This document shows, piece by piece, positions 27,782 through 36,805 of a DNA stretch of 64,000 bases; the first letter of the stretch is position 1, and each line of letters begins with the position of its first letter. The position numbers and the translations under genes were made by a program. Under the pieces are notes generated by a model that was not told the origin of the DNA, did no database searches, and was given only the letters and a program-made list of their open reading frames with translations. Source of the stretch: Saprospiraceae bacterium (GTDB taxonomy: Bacteria; Bacteroidota; Bacteroidia; Chitinophagales; Saprospiraceae); NCBI GenBank assembly GCA_016713025.1, contig JADJPZ010000004.1:744001-808000 (forward strand), written 5' to 3'.

Positions 27782-27921
27782 ATATTAATTCTACCTTGTC
27801 AAATTTTAAGGACTTTGCGATTGATTGGGAACTGTTGGGTTAACCCAACAGTTGCTATGCCCCTTGTTTTCAATTATTTAAGCCATTTTACGAAGATAGC
27901 AGAGCTAACGCTCCTTCTTTC
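27782..27921. repeat. Right flank of the array: palindrome element plus a diverged partial unit
   Basis: 27782-27853 repeats the left flank, including the same 24-bp palindrome (27830-27853). 27855-27921 then resumes with a degraded copy of the first ~65 bases of a 343-bp unit. The remaining bases up to the next gene hold nothing recognisable. Confidence 0.75.
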
Positions 27922-28042
27922 AATAGAATTATATAATATATTAAACAACTGCCCTGATTTTTCTCCTATCGACTTGAGCTTAAACCACATTTGCTTTCAT
28001 TCTCTTATCCTGAATTCACGTTATTTACTTTTGCGTTTATAC

Positions 28043-29485
28043 TTACTTCCTTATCATTTCATTCACTTTTTCCATCAGCCAGGGTTTGGAGACTATACCT
28101 TTGGTTTGTGAGATATCTTCTTGTATTTTTAGGATTTTGAGCTGGTCCCTAGGATTTACCTTCATCAGTGCTGATGTATATTTAATTAGATTTAGATAGT
28201 GTGTTTTTCTTTCAGGAGTAATAGATTTTTCTCTTCTAATATACATTTTATAAGACAACGTTAATGATTCTAAGGCATCATATTCATCCAGCTCATAATA
28301 TGCAGCCAATTGCAGTGTTTTCGCGTTCAGATTGTACCAAACGTCTTCATAATTTACTTTATTCAGGTGGTCAAGTACTTTGCCATAATTTTTTCGGTAA
28401 AATTCCAAACGAGCTAAACTAAATTCTACAGCATTGTCCCGGTATCTGGGGTCAAGATATTCGGCATATTCGTGGATGAAGTTTTCTGTCCAATCAAATT
28501 CGTTGACACGAAGAGCAAAAAAAACCACATTGCGGAAATCTGATGGTGATAAATCCCCACCTAAAAACAGCTTATTTTTTTCAATTGTTTCCTTATATAT
28601 TAAATAAGTTTCTTCTTGGAAAGAAAAATCTCCTTTATTCACTTTGTTTACACAATAACTAATTGCTGTGTAGTAAATTTCTTTTTGCTCATACTCAGGA
28701 AATAAATAAATATATTCATTGATAAGTTTTTTAAGTTCGTAGTAATGTTCAATTATGTTTTCATCAATATAAGTCAAAACCATAGTATAATACATCTTTA
28801 TTGCTGGATATTCTGAATACGGGTGTCTTGATGATTGTTCAAGAATTGAATCGATGTTAAATAGAGTGATCTCCAGTTTGTACATTTTCTGCCAACTTAA
28901 TAATGAACAAAATTGTCTAAGTTTTTCAGCAATGTAAAAAATATCCAAATTTTCTGAAATTTTCTGAATATTCAATTCCCTATCAATTTCAAATTTTTCG
29001 TTCTTTTTTTCATTTTCAGTTTTAAGACTAAAAATGTTTTTTTCAATCATATATTTGTTCAGATAAAATTCAGAAGACTGGTTGATTTCATATTTGTGGA
29101 GGCGACCTATATCTCCCAATATGCCATTATACAATTTAGTCATATTTCTTTTGCCGGCTCCGGCGAGTTTGTGGCACGCCCTGAGACTCGTCATACTTTC
29201 ATATTCCTGTTGGGCTATAAAATCCTCGAGCAGGGATAGCAGGTCGGAATTCAACTTTAGGAATCTTTGATTGTGGTACGGTTCATTTTTAAAAACTACT
29301 TTCCAGGAAGTCTCATTGGAGAGATCATCGGCAGTTCCTTCTTTAATGTGCCTTTCCAAAAAGTCATAATAGTCCGATATGTTTTTGTTGACATTAAAAT
29401 ATGGCGAATGGATGTATTTGCTGAAACTATTAAGTTCATAAATACTCAATCCTTTTAAGGCAAATAATATTTTTTTTTCTTTCAT
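28043..29485 (-). CDS. Hypothetical alpha-helical cytoplasmic protein
   Basis: A 480-residue protein with no signal peptide or membrane segment. It is rich in Lys, Glu, Tyr and Leu and appears all-helical. Stretches such as 'ALRVNEFDWTENFIHEYAEYL' and 'LARLEFYRKNYGKVLDHLNKV' have the spacing of TPR-like helical pairs, but no clean repeat motif can be aligned by eye. No family is recognised. The frame is intact, start ATG at 29485, codon use like the neighbours. It stands alone between two repeat-rich intergenic regions. Confidence 0.7.
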   Translation of the reverse strand: MKEKKILFALKGLSIYELNSFSKYIHSPYFNVNKNISDYYDFLERHIKEGTADDLSNETSWKVVFKNEPYHNQRFLKLNSDLLSLLEDFIAQQEYESMTSLRACHKLAGAGKRNMTKLYNGILGDIGRLHKYEINQSSEFYLNKYMIEKNIFSLKTENEKKNEKFEIDRELNIQKISENLDIFYIAEKLRQFCSLLSWQKMYKLEITLFNIDSILEQSSRHPYSEYPAIKMYYTMVLTYIDENIIEHYYELKKLINEYIYLFPEYEQKEIYYTAISYCVNKVNKGDFSFQEETYLIYKETIEKNKLFLGGDLSPSDFRNVVFFALRVNEFDWTENFIHEYAEYLDPRYRDNAVEFSLARLEFYRKNYGKVLDHLNKVNYEDVWYNLNAKTLQLAAYYELDEYDALESLTLSYKMYIRREKSITPERKTHYLNLIKYTSALMKVNPRDQLKILKIQEDISQTKGIVSKPWLMEKVNEMIRK

Positions 29486-29550
29486 CTATGATGGTATTGC
29501 GACACGAAGTTAATTTTTTATTTTTATTTTTTTGGAAAAATGTTTATCTT

Positions 29551-29940
29551 TTTGCCCTTCGACCACTATGCAGACGAAGGAGGACAGGTGATCATCGACC
29601 ACTAAGCTGAGCAAAGCGAAGACTGGTGTGCGAAGCATAACTCTGTATTCCTCTTTTCGCTTAAGGGTCGCCCTACGGGGCGCACCTCAGTCGAAAAGCC
29701 CTTCGACCACTACATCATCGACCACCAAGCTGAGTGCAACGAAGACTAGTGAGCGATTTTGACACTTGTTCCAACTCCTTTTCGCTTAAGATTCGCCCTT
29801 CGGGACGCTCCTCAGTCGAAAAGGATCGACCCCTAAGCCGAAGAAGGAGGGCTGGTGAGCGAAACATGATCTGTATTCCCCTTTTAGCTTAAGGGTCGCC
29901 CTACGGGACGCACCTCAGTCGAAAAGGAGAATCGACCATT
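29551..29940. repeat. Three 46-bp hairpin repeats with degenerate spacers
   Basis: Copies at 29653-29698, 29778-29823 and 29881-29926 share the shape cttttcgcttaagg...tcagtcgaaaag, whose ends pair (CTTTTCG/CGAAAAG) around an inner CGCCC/GGGCG-type stem. Spacers repeat cgaccac(t/c)aagctgag and gcgaagact. The rest of 29486-30155 is A/T-rich with no gene seen. Confidence 0.7.
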
Positions 29941-30155
29941 GGCAATCATAGATATAAAATCCAATAATACGTTACTATTACAATTAGTGTATGTTATAAT
30001 TTATGTATTTTTACTATATCAAGGGTGGTAAATGCATTCAAATTATAGATATGTTTCATGTATAAAATTCTGTATTTTACTTATATAGAATGTTAATGTT
30101 GACTAATTTACAGATGGATAAAATTATTATTACTTTTTTTTCAATATATATTTGG

Positions 30156-30182
30156 TTGTCTCAAATCAGTTTTTTATCTTTG
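30156..30182 (+). promoter_or_regulatory. Promoter of the dockerin/T9SS protein gene
   Basis: TTG at 30156-30158, 16-base spacer, TATCTTTG at 30175-30182. Predicted start of transcription is near 30189, about 40 bases before the ATG. Confidence 0.6.
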
Positions 30183-30229
30183 CGTTTGATTTATAACCAA
30201 ATGATGGGATAGTCTCCCTAAGACGAACC

Positions 30230-32728
30230 ATGAAACACCTCCGAATTAAAATAATTTTCCTTCTCATCGGGCTTTATAGTCAGTTGGCTTTGGGTCAAAT
30301 CAATGATGCTGACAGGCATTTTGTGATATTGTCTGGTCAGGAAAAGCATGATACTATTTCTTCCAAATTTCAGCCTTCGTCGGTATCGAGTTTAGTCAGT
30401 AACACCATTGTTGGTATATCAAACATTGGCAATGAATTGTGGAAGATCACCATTTCTCCCACTCAAGGATCAAATGATTTCACAGGGAAAGCCTCCGCTG
30501 TCATACAGTATACAGACGGTATAAAGCCAAGATGGATTACTTACCATATTAATCTTGTCGCTTCTGCTATTACCACCAAAGCTGATTTTGTGACCATTGC
30601 CACTGATGATCAAATTGAAATTAATGCTTTAGCGAATGATATTACTACCGCTACATCGCTGACACTTGCAGGCATAAGCCATGTACAAGCAGGTACAGCG
30701 GTGCTCAATAATGGTAAGATTTTGTATACACCAGCTGCTGATGAAGACAATGATTTTATACTTTACAGCGTCAAAGATGATAAAGGTGCTGTCGCCAATG
30801 GGGTAGTGTATTTGCTTAGGGAACAATCAACTGTAGCCATAAAAGATACGATACAGCTCAGTCTTTTTAATACACAAACAACCTTTATTACGCTTCCTTT
30901 TTCCGGATTTATACAGAACACACCTCCCTCCTATGGTCAGATAGAATTAAAACACGAGCAGGTATACCAATATACACCCAACAAAGGAAGCAACAATCGG
31001 GATGTTTTTGTACTGAAAAATGGCAACTATGAAAGATTGATTGTTGTAAACATCCTGAAAAAAAATCAGAATACCAGCAGTGTAAAAGATGATGCCATTT
31101 TTACTCCCAAAAACACATCAATAAGCTTTGATGTATTCAAAAATGACCTGAGTTCAAATTTCCCGATCACATCGTTTTCACCCGAACTCACTAAAGGCAA
31201 CAAGGGTAGCTTTACATATACTCCACCTTCAGGGTACACGGGGATCAAAAACTTTACATATACGGTCAATTATGGTAACTATCAGGCACAGGGAAAAATA
31301 ACCATTACTGTAGGTAATTTTGCTCCTATACAACCTGTGGATTATACTTTCAATACATTGAAGAATGCACCATTGGCTATTACTTACAATGTTCCTATTG
31401 CTCAGTATTCATTTAAAGTGCTTAACGAACCTGAATTTGGAACCGCAGAGGTATTTGACATCAATACAAGTATCACCGACGAATGTAATACCATTAAGTC
31501 AAAAGCAATTCTGACATATACGCCTTACAACAATTATTACGGATCAGACTCTTTTGATATAGAGTACTGTGTGCCCAATAATCCATGTGTAGTGTATAAA
31601 ATATATATAAGGGTGCATGATCATAATGGCAGTGTGTGTCCATGTGCAGGACCTAATTGTGTTTGGTCAGGAGATATGAATGGAGATGGCAGGGTTTCTA
31701 TTTCAGATATTCTACCCTTAGGCAGATTTATAGGTTTGAGTGGAAAATCCAGATCAGATATCAACCTACCTTATCGTGGCGGGCAAAAGTCTGAAGACTG
31801 GGCTTACCAACAGCCTAATGGTTTGAATATCAAACATATTGATGCTGATGGTGATGGATTATTGAGCGTAAGTGACACGGCCGGTATTATTACCAATTTT
31901 GGTCTTGTACACAATTTTGTGCCCACTGAAGTATTTGCTCTCAAAGAATATGGATTTCAGCTCGTACCCAACTCAACAGAATTGGATTCAGGTGATCTTT
32001 TGGTGCTGGACGTGATACTCGGTACACCTTCTAAACCATTGGTGGACCTCTTGGGAATGGTATATTCTCTCAATTTTGCACCCCATATTTTTGCTCCCGG
32101 AAGTATTTATGCGGAATTTTATAAAGACAGTTGGTTGACTAAAGGAAATGGATCTATTCAAATGTCAAAAAATTCTGCATCAGGTACATTGCAAGCTGGG
32201 GTTGTGAAAGCAGGGGCTATTGTTGTTGATGAAGCTGAAGGTTTTAAACCAAAAGGGGCTTCGGGCAATGGAAGTATTGGTAAAATATATGCCATAGTTG
32301 TTGATGAAGCAGAAGGCTTTAAGACAAAAGATGGCTTTGGAACACAAAATGATGTGCTGTACAGAAATGTATGGACCGATGGCATCGAGCTTGAAGATAT
32401 AGATGGAGAAAAATACAGGATCCCGGATGCCTACGCAGAGTTCAGGGTCAACAGGGAGAAAAAAGTACCTGTGCCTACAGAAGACAAACTCATCATCTAC
32501 CCTAATCCGGTACAGGATGCACTCAACCTACACTTCAACGGACGAAATATCATCAAAGGATACAAACTTTATGATGCGATGGGGTCGATGGTAGCAGCTA
32601 TGGATGAAGTCAATCAGCAATCGATTTCGGTTAATACATCACTGATGACAGCTGGCGTGTATATCATGCAGGTAGTCACTACACAGGGCACCATTACTAA
32701 AAAAATCACAGTTAGCCCTAAGGAGTAA
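30230..32728 (+). CDS. Secreted multidomain protein with dockerin-like repeats and a T9SS sorting tail
   Basis: 832 residues. A signal peptide (IIFLLIGLYSQLALGQ) leads to several Ig/cadherin-like beta domains with 'TYTPPSGYTGIKNFTYTV'-type ends (~100-460). Two calcium-binding dockerin-like loops follow: GDMNGDGRVSISDILPLGRF (~483-502) and DADGDGLLSVSDTAGII (~538-554). A further beta domain comes next, then a C-terminal type A sorting domain ('IYPNPVQDALNLHF' ... 'GVYIMQVVTTQGTITKKI'). It is therefore likely secreted by the type IX system and surface-anchored. A short internal duplication (VVDEAEGFK twice, ~residues 664-695) is present. Ligand unknown. Confidence 0.85.
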   Translation: MKHLRIKIIFLLIGLYSQLALGQINDADRHFVILSGQEKHDTISSKFQPSSVSSLVSNTIVGISNIGNELWKITISPTQGSNDFTGKASAVIQYTDGIKPRWITYHINLVASAITTKADFVTIATDDQIEINALANDITTATSLTLAGISHVQAGTAVLNNGKILYTPAADEDNDFILYSVKDDKGAVANGVVYLLREQSTVAIKDTIQLSLFNTQTTFITLPFSGFIQNTPPSYGQIELKHEQVYQYTPNKGSNNRDVFVLKNGNYERLIVVNILKKNQNTSSVKDDAIFTPKNTSISFDVFKNDLSSNFPITSFSPELTKGNKGSFTYTPPSGYTGIKNFTYTVNYGNYQAQGKITITVGNFAPIQPVDYTFNTLKNAPLAITYNVPIAQYSFKVLNEPEFGTAEVFDINTSITDECNTIKSKAILTYTPYNNYYGSDSFDIEYCVPNNPCVVYKIYIRVHDHNGSVCPCAGPNCVWSGDMNGDGRVSISDILPLGRFIGLSGKSRSDINLPYRGGQKSEDWAYQQPNGLNIKHIDADGDGLLSVSDTAGIITNFGLVHNFVPTEVFALKEYGFQLVPNSTELDSGDLLVLDVILGTPSKPLVDLLGMVYSLNFAPHIFAPGSIYAEFYKDSWLTKGNGSIQMSKNSASGTLQAGVVKAGAIVVDEAEGFKPKGASGNGSIGKIYAIVVDEAEGFKTKDGFGTQNDVLYRNVWTDGIELEDIDGEKYRIPDAYAEFRVNREKKVPVPTEDKLIIYPNPVQDALNLHFNGRNIIKGYKLYDAMGSMVAAMDEVNQQSISVNTSLMTAGVYIMQVVTTQGTITKKITVSPKE

Positions 32729-32764
32729 GTTAACATTCATCTCTTTTTGCACACTCTGAACATT

Positions 32765-33002
32765 TATTTACCCATATATTTATCTTTAACTAAAGATGAA
32801 CAAATATGAGGTTTAAGGTTGATTGCATTTTGATGGAAGTGTAATTGACTTAGACTTTTGAAGATGTCACCTACTTTGGCAAATTATACAGACTTTCGGA
32901 TTGACTGGAAACTGTTGGGTTAACCCAACAGTTGTGACCTTAATTTACCCATGCATTTCTCTTTAACTGACTATGAACAAATATGAGGTTTCAGGTTGAT
33001 AA
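32765..33002. repeat. Direct 58-bp repeats flanking a third copy of the 24-bp palindrome
   Basis: A sequence beginning tttaccca(t/c) and ending gaacaaatatgaggttt occurs at 32765-32822 and again at 32943-33002. Between them, 32877-32935 is a diverged copy of the array-flank element with the identical palindrome at 32910-32933. No gene is seen in 32729-33118. Confidence 0.7.
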
Positions 33003-33118
33003 TACCGTCGATAATTTTTTTGAGAAAAATTGTGTCTTCATTATACTCAAAATCAAGATGTTGGTTAACCCATTTTTCACAAACCAATTTATTTTGAGTA
33101 TATATAACCAAAGTTATA

Positions 33119-33149
33119 TTGTACAAAAAATCAGAAGATCTTAGATTTG
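33119..33149 (+). promoter_or_regulatory. Promoter of the lipoprotein cytochrome gene
   Basis: TTG at 33119-33121, 20-base spacer, TAGATTTG at 33142-33149. The implied transcript start (~33156) excludes the longer in-frame start at 33119 and supports the ATG at 33179. Confidence 0.65.
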
Positions 33150-33178
33150 CGCCACAATCACTAAAAATCTTTACAATC

Positions 33179-33766
33179 ATGACAACAAAATTTATTCAAA
33201 TTATTTTTTCATTCGCTTTGATGGTGACACTAGTACAGTGTAATCAACAAAAAGCGAAAAACACAAACGATCCCGCGATCATCTCCCAAGACAGCCTTAT
33301 TAAAAAAGGGCAGTATTTAGTGACCATCTTGGGATGCAATGACTGTCATTCACCCAAGCGCATGGGAACAAACGGACCGGAATTGATCCCAGAATTGGTA
33401 TTGTCTGGTTATCAATCGACAACCCAACTGCTACCGATGCCCAATGATGCACTTAAAAATGGCTGGACATTGTTTTATCCTGACCTCACGGCAGGTGTTG
33501 GCCCTTGGGGCGTGTCATTTGCGGGCAACCTTACTCCCGATGAGACTGGGATAGGTTCATGGTCCAGGGAACAATTTAAAATTGCGATTACCAAAGGAAA
33601 ATTTAAGGGAATGGAAGATGGCCGCCCTCTGCTTCCACCTATGCCTTGGCAAAATTATGTGAACATGGCAGACGCAGATGTAACAGCTATTTATACATAT
33701 CTGAAGAGTTTGACTCCTGTTAAAAATGTAGTACCTGCTAATATCCCTCCAAGTCCTGTAAAATAA
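33179..33766 (+). CDS. Monoheme cytochrome c lipoprotein
   Basis: 195 residues. Signal MTTKFIQIIFSFALMVTLV precedes a lipobox cysteine (VQC). A heme site CNDCH lies at ~54-58 in 'LVTILGCNDCHSPKRMG', and Met candidates for the sixth ligand occur in 'LLPPMPWQNYVNM'. The pattern matches the cytochrome c domains found with alcohol/aldehyde dehydrogenases and similar periplasmic enzymes, but no partner gene is adjacent, so its donor and acceptor are unknown. The promoter at 33142-33149 fixes the start. Confidence 0.82.
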   Translation: MTTKFIQIIFSFALMVTLVQCNQQKAKNTNDPAIISQDSLIKKGQYLVTILGCNDCHSPKRMGTNGPELIPELVLSGYQSTTQLLPMPNDALKNGWTLFYPDLTAGVGPWGVSFAGNLTPDETGIGSWSREQFKIAITKGKFKGMEDGRPLLPPMPWQNYVNMADADVTAIYTYLKSLTPVKNVVPANIPPSPVK

Positions 33767-33770
33767 TCAG

Positions 33771-33949
33771 GTATGCTTAAATTTTTATTGCCATAAAATC
33801 AATGTATTATGAACCTGACTTCAAAATAATCGCCTTATTTAGTTCACCTGCCCGGCTATTAACATAGTTGTCAGACAAGCTAAATACGTTGATTATTTTA
33901 TTGCCAGAACCATAATCTCCTGATTTACAACTAAGAAAAATTTTAAACA
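33771..33949. mobile_element. 179-bp palindromic (MITE-like) element, copy A
   Basis: It aligns without gaps to 61841-62019, at roughly nine bases in ten. It folds on itself: outer arms AAATCA-N4-ATTATG on both sides, then AAAATAATC/GATTATTTT, TATTTAG/CTAAATA, and an inner CTAT/ATAG hairpin. No open frame is present. A miniature inverted-repeat element or a structured RNA are both possible. Confidence 0.65.
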
Positions 33950-33972
33950 AACTCTAAGCCAACTTTATAATC

Positions 33973-36381
33973 ATGCAAAAATATCATTGCTTTTTTAGTT
34001 TTTTATTGTTGTTTTTTTGGTCGCCTATCCTGAGTCAGAAAAAGCTTGAAGGAAATATATTGAAGTCCACCCAAGAACCATTGGCATTTGCATCGGTAGT
34101 ACTCAAAAACTCCATCAAAAACGTATTTGTAGCTGGTACTGTCACAGATGAACAAGGACTTTTTATATTAACAAAAGTCGATCCCGGCACCTATGTACTA
34201 GAGCTTGGCATGTTGGGTTACGAACCAAAAATTATTGAAAATATTGTAGTTAAAGATCAAAATATCGTTTTGGAAAGCACAATACTTGTGGAAGCCGCCC
34301 AAACCATCGATGAGATACAAGTCAGTGCACGCAAGACTATGTACGAAAGAAAGGTAGATCGACTTGTGGTCAATGTACAGAGTTCAGCCCTTGCAGCAGG
34401 TAGTAGTGCATTGGATATCATCGAGCGATCACCTGGTATGACGGTCAATAGGCAAGGTGGTGTCATCTCGATGGCAGGAAGAGACGGTGTAGTCGTAATG
34501 ATTAATGGTAAACGACAATTTATTCAAGACGATGCGCTGATTGGTCTCCTTTCGGGGATCAATGCCAATAATATTTCAAAACTCGAAATCATATCAACAC
34601 CACCCGCAAGTTTTGATGCAGAAGGAAATGCCGGATTTATCAATATTGTTCTCATCAAAAGTGACAATGAAGGATATAATGGAAATTTCGGAATCACACT
34701 TGGTGGATATAAGGGTTTCATAGGAAATACCAATGCCGCTATTTCATTCAATACAAAAAAATGGTCTTCGTATATTGACGCATCTCTAAGTGCCAATCAC
34801 CAAAGTCAGGACTTTAGGTTTGAGAGGACTGTTTTTTCAGGGCAGAATGCTACCAATATCTCAACAATAAATGATAGAAACCCGAAAAGAAATGTTGGTA
34901 CGCTTAGAATTGGTACAACTTATACTTTTGGTCAGTCATCCATATCGTGGGGAGCTAATGGTTATCTCAACAATTGGTCTATGGATGCAAAAAGTACAGC
35001 CGAGATTACAAAAAATCAAAAGTATGACAATACGATATTAAGTACTCAGACTGAGAAAAACGAATGGAAGCATGGTGGCTTGAGTCTGGGATTTTCACAT
35101 AGATTTGGTAATAAAAGTTTGCTCAATATTAGTTCTGACCTACTGAGTTATACGACAGAAAACCCTACGATTTATACCAATAAATTTGTAAAGCCGACCA
35201 CGGAAACTGGAATAGCAGCCAATAGTAAAAGCTTCAAAAGTACTCCAATTCAGGTTTGGGTCAATGCGATAGATTATGAATACAAACTGGGGAAGTTCAA
35301 TCTGGAATCGGGAGCCAAACTGACGCTTTCAAGTTTCGATAATGATGCATCGGTCGATTATCAGATAAATAATATTTGGGTTCGCCAGCCACAATATTCA
35401 AGTTATGCTGCTATGAATGAAAATATAGTCGCAGCTTATACCTCAGTAGGTGGCAGTTTGTCAGAAAAAACAAGTTTTAAGTTAGGTTTGAGATTTGAAG
35501 AGTCTGTCACTACGATTAAAAATGAAGTTGATTCTACATTGATCAACAGAGATTTGCCTTATCTCTTTCCCAGTATTTTTATTAGCCATGCATTGACTGA
35601 AAAATCTTCCATCAATATTTCAGCATCAAGACGTATCACAAGACCTACCTTTAATGATTTGGCTCCCTTTATTTTTTTCACAGACCCTACGTCTTTGGTC
35701 ACGGGCAATCCGGCTCTTTTGGCAGTATTATCTCAGGCGATCAGTGGTGAATACAAGTACAACAATAAAGTCTTTTCTATACAGTATGCCGTAGATCAAA
35801 ACCCAATAGCACGGTTTGTCCCATCATTGGAGGGGACATCCAACAACATCATAGCCAGAGTCAGAAATTTTGATAGTTTCACCACATTGTCTGCAACAAT
35901 TGCTTTCCCTATTGTAGTCAAAAAATGGTGGGAGATTAATATTAATTTGACCAGCTTCAGGCAAAAAATATACGGTATATATGAAACTTCAAATATAGAA
36001 ATCCAACGACTTTCTGCGAATGCATTTGTCAATAATACATTTTCCTTGCCCAACTCTTTTACGGCTGAAATAGGTGGGTTTTTCAATACAGGTGGATTTT
36101 TTGGACCTTTTCAGAATAAGCCATTCGGATCATTAAATCTTGCGGTTCTTAAAAAAGTAAAAAAATCGTCCATCACTATAGGTGTAGACAATGTCTTGAA
36201 TACGATGCGGTTTAGGTCAGATTTTGTGGATCCCGGCACAAAAAACGAATTTTCCAACAATATGATTTTCGCACAGACAAATTATAAGATAGTATTCAGA
36301 CGTAACTTTGGTAGCACAAAAGTAAAATCAAACCTGAATAAAAAATCAAGTGCAGCTGAAGAAAGAAAGAGAGTAGAGTGA
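33973..36381 (+). CDS. Outer-membrane beta-barrel receptor (TonB-receptor-like, OMP_b-brl_3 type)
   Basis: 802 residues. A signal peptide (FSFLLLFFWSPILSQ) is followed by a carboxypeptidase-D-like regulatory domain (~22-110, 'GNILKSTQEPLAFASVVLKN'). A plug-like segment comes next (~115-220, 'SALDIIERSPGMTVNRQGG', 'VVMINGKRQFI', 'IEIISTPPASFDAEGNAG'-type), then a ~570-residue barrel rich in alternating aromatics. No TonB box is evident. Such proteins import or secrete unknown ligands across the outer membrane. The charged tail KSSAAEERKRVE is unusual in place of a terminal aromatic. The gene lies just after the palindromic element. Confidence 0.8.
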   Translation: MQKYHCFFSFLLLFFWSPILSQKKLEGNILKSTQEPLAFASVVLKNSIKNVFVAGTVTDEQGLFILTKVDPGTYVLELGMLGYEPKIIENIVVKDQNIVLESTILVEAAQTIDEIQVSARKTMYERKVDRLVVNVQSSALAAGSSALDIIERSPGMTVNRQGGVISMAGRDGVVVMINGKRQFIQDDALIGLLSGINANNISKLEIISTPPASFDAEGNAGFINIVLIKSDNEGYNGNFGITLGGYKGFIGNTNAAISFNTKKWSSYIDASLSANHQSQDFRFERTVFSGQNATNISTINDRNPKRNVGTLRIGTTYTFGQSSISWGANGYLNNWSMDAKSTAEITKNQKYDNTILSTQTEKNEWKHGGLSLGFSHRFGNKSLLNISSDLLSYTTENPTIYTNKFVKPTTETGIAANSKSFKSTPIQVWVNAIDYEYKLGKFNLESGAKLTLSSFDNDASVDYQINNIWVRQPQYSSYAAMNENIVAAYTSVGGSLSEKTSFKLGLRFEESVTTIKNEVDSTLINRDLPYLFPSIFISHALTEKSSINISASRRITRPTFNDLAPFIFFTDPTSLVTGNPALLAVLSQAISGEYKYNNKVFSIQYAVDQNPIARFVPSLEGTSNNIIARVRNFDSFTTLSATIAFPIVVKKWWEININLTSFRQKIYGIYETSNIEIQRLSANAFVNNTFSLPNSFTAEIGGFFNTGGFFGPFQNKPFGSLNLAVLKKVKKSSITIGVDNVLNTMRFRSDFVDPGTKNEFSNNMIFAQTNYKIVFRRNFGSTKVKSNLNKKSSAAEERKRVE

Positions 36382-36470
36382 TGACCAAAATTTCAAATTC
36401 AGACCTAAAAATCTAAAATGATAATCTATTTCGACATCCAAATACTGTATTCTGACCTATGAAACAACAT

Positions 36471-36534
36471 GCTGACGGTTCCTTCACTAAATTGAGCTCC
36501 CACTCAATTTTGCTGTCGCACCGTTCAGTCATGC
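36471..36534 (-). repeat. Partial copy of the three-hairpin repeat
   Basis: On the minus strand: catgactgaacggtgc, a TGC/GCA stem, an 8-bp AAATTGAG/CTCAATTT stem, and tgaaggaacc. The third hairpin is missing. Confidence 0.7.
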
Positions 36535-36536
36535 AC

Positions 36537-36592
36537 CATACTGTGTGCAGCTATGCTGTAGTGGTGACTACAGCATAGCTGCACACAGTATG
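36537..36592. terminator. Perfect 25-bp inverted repeat between convergent genes
   Basis: Arms 36537-36561 and 36568-36592 are perfectly complementary, with a 6-base loop (tggtga). It lies between two convergent receptor genes. No T run follows on either strand, so bidirectional termination is likely but not certain. The rest of 36382-36805 shows nothing else. Confidence 0.6.
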
Positions 36593-36805
36593 ATTTGTCG
36601 CTAAAAGTGTAGATTTTCTTGTATTTGAAGCTCTCACTACGAATCTCATTTTAGATATTTAGGTTAAAGCTTATCTGACTGATAGAATTTTAGTCAATTT
36701 TTATTTTAACAATATAACAAGACTTTGTGTGATTTTTTAAAGTTGGACCAATTTCGATCTGGTATCAGACCGGATCATTCAATTTGAAATAATTTAAAAT
36801 CAAGA

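Noticed and set aside
24139..28042. Retron or diversity-generating retroelement explaining the structured repeats
   Set aside because: No reverse transcriptase or other partner gene is present in the window.
27773..28111. 112-codon open frame at the right edge of the array
   Set aside because: It crosses the palindrome repeat and a degraded array unit and overlaps the 3' end of the gene on the other strand; no protein-like features.
33119..33178. Longer N-terminus for the lipoprotein cytochrome
   Set aside because: It would start inside the -33 element, and the lipoprotein signal begins at the ATG at 33179.
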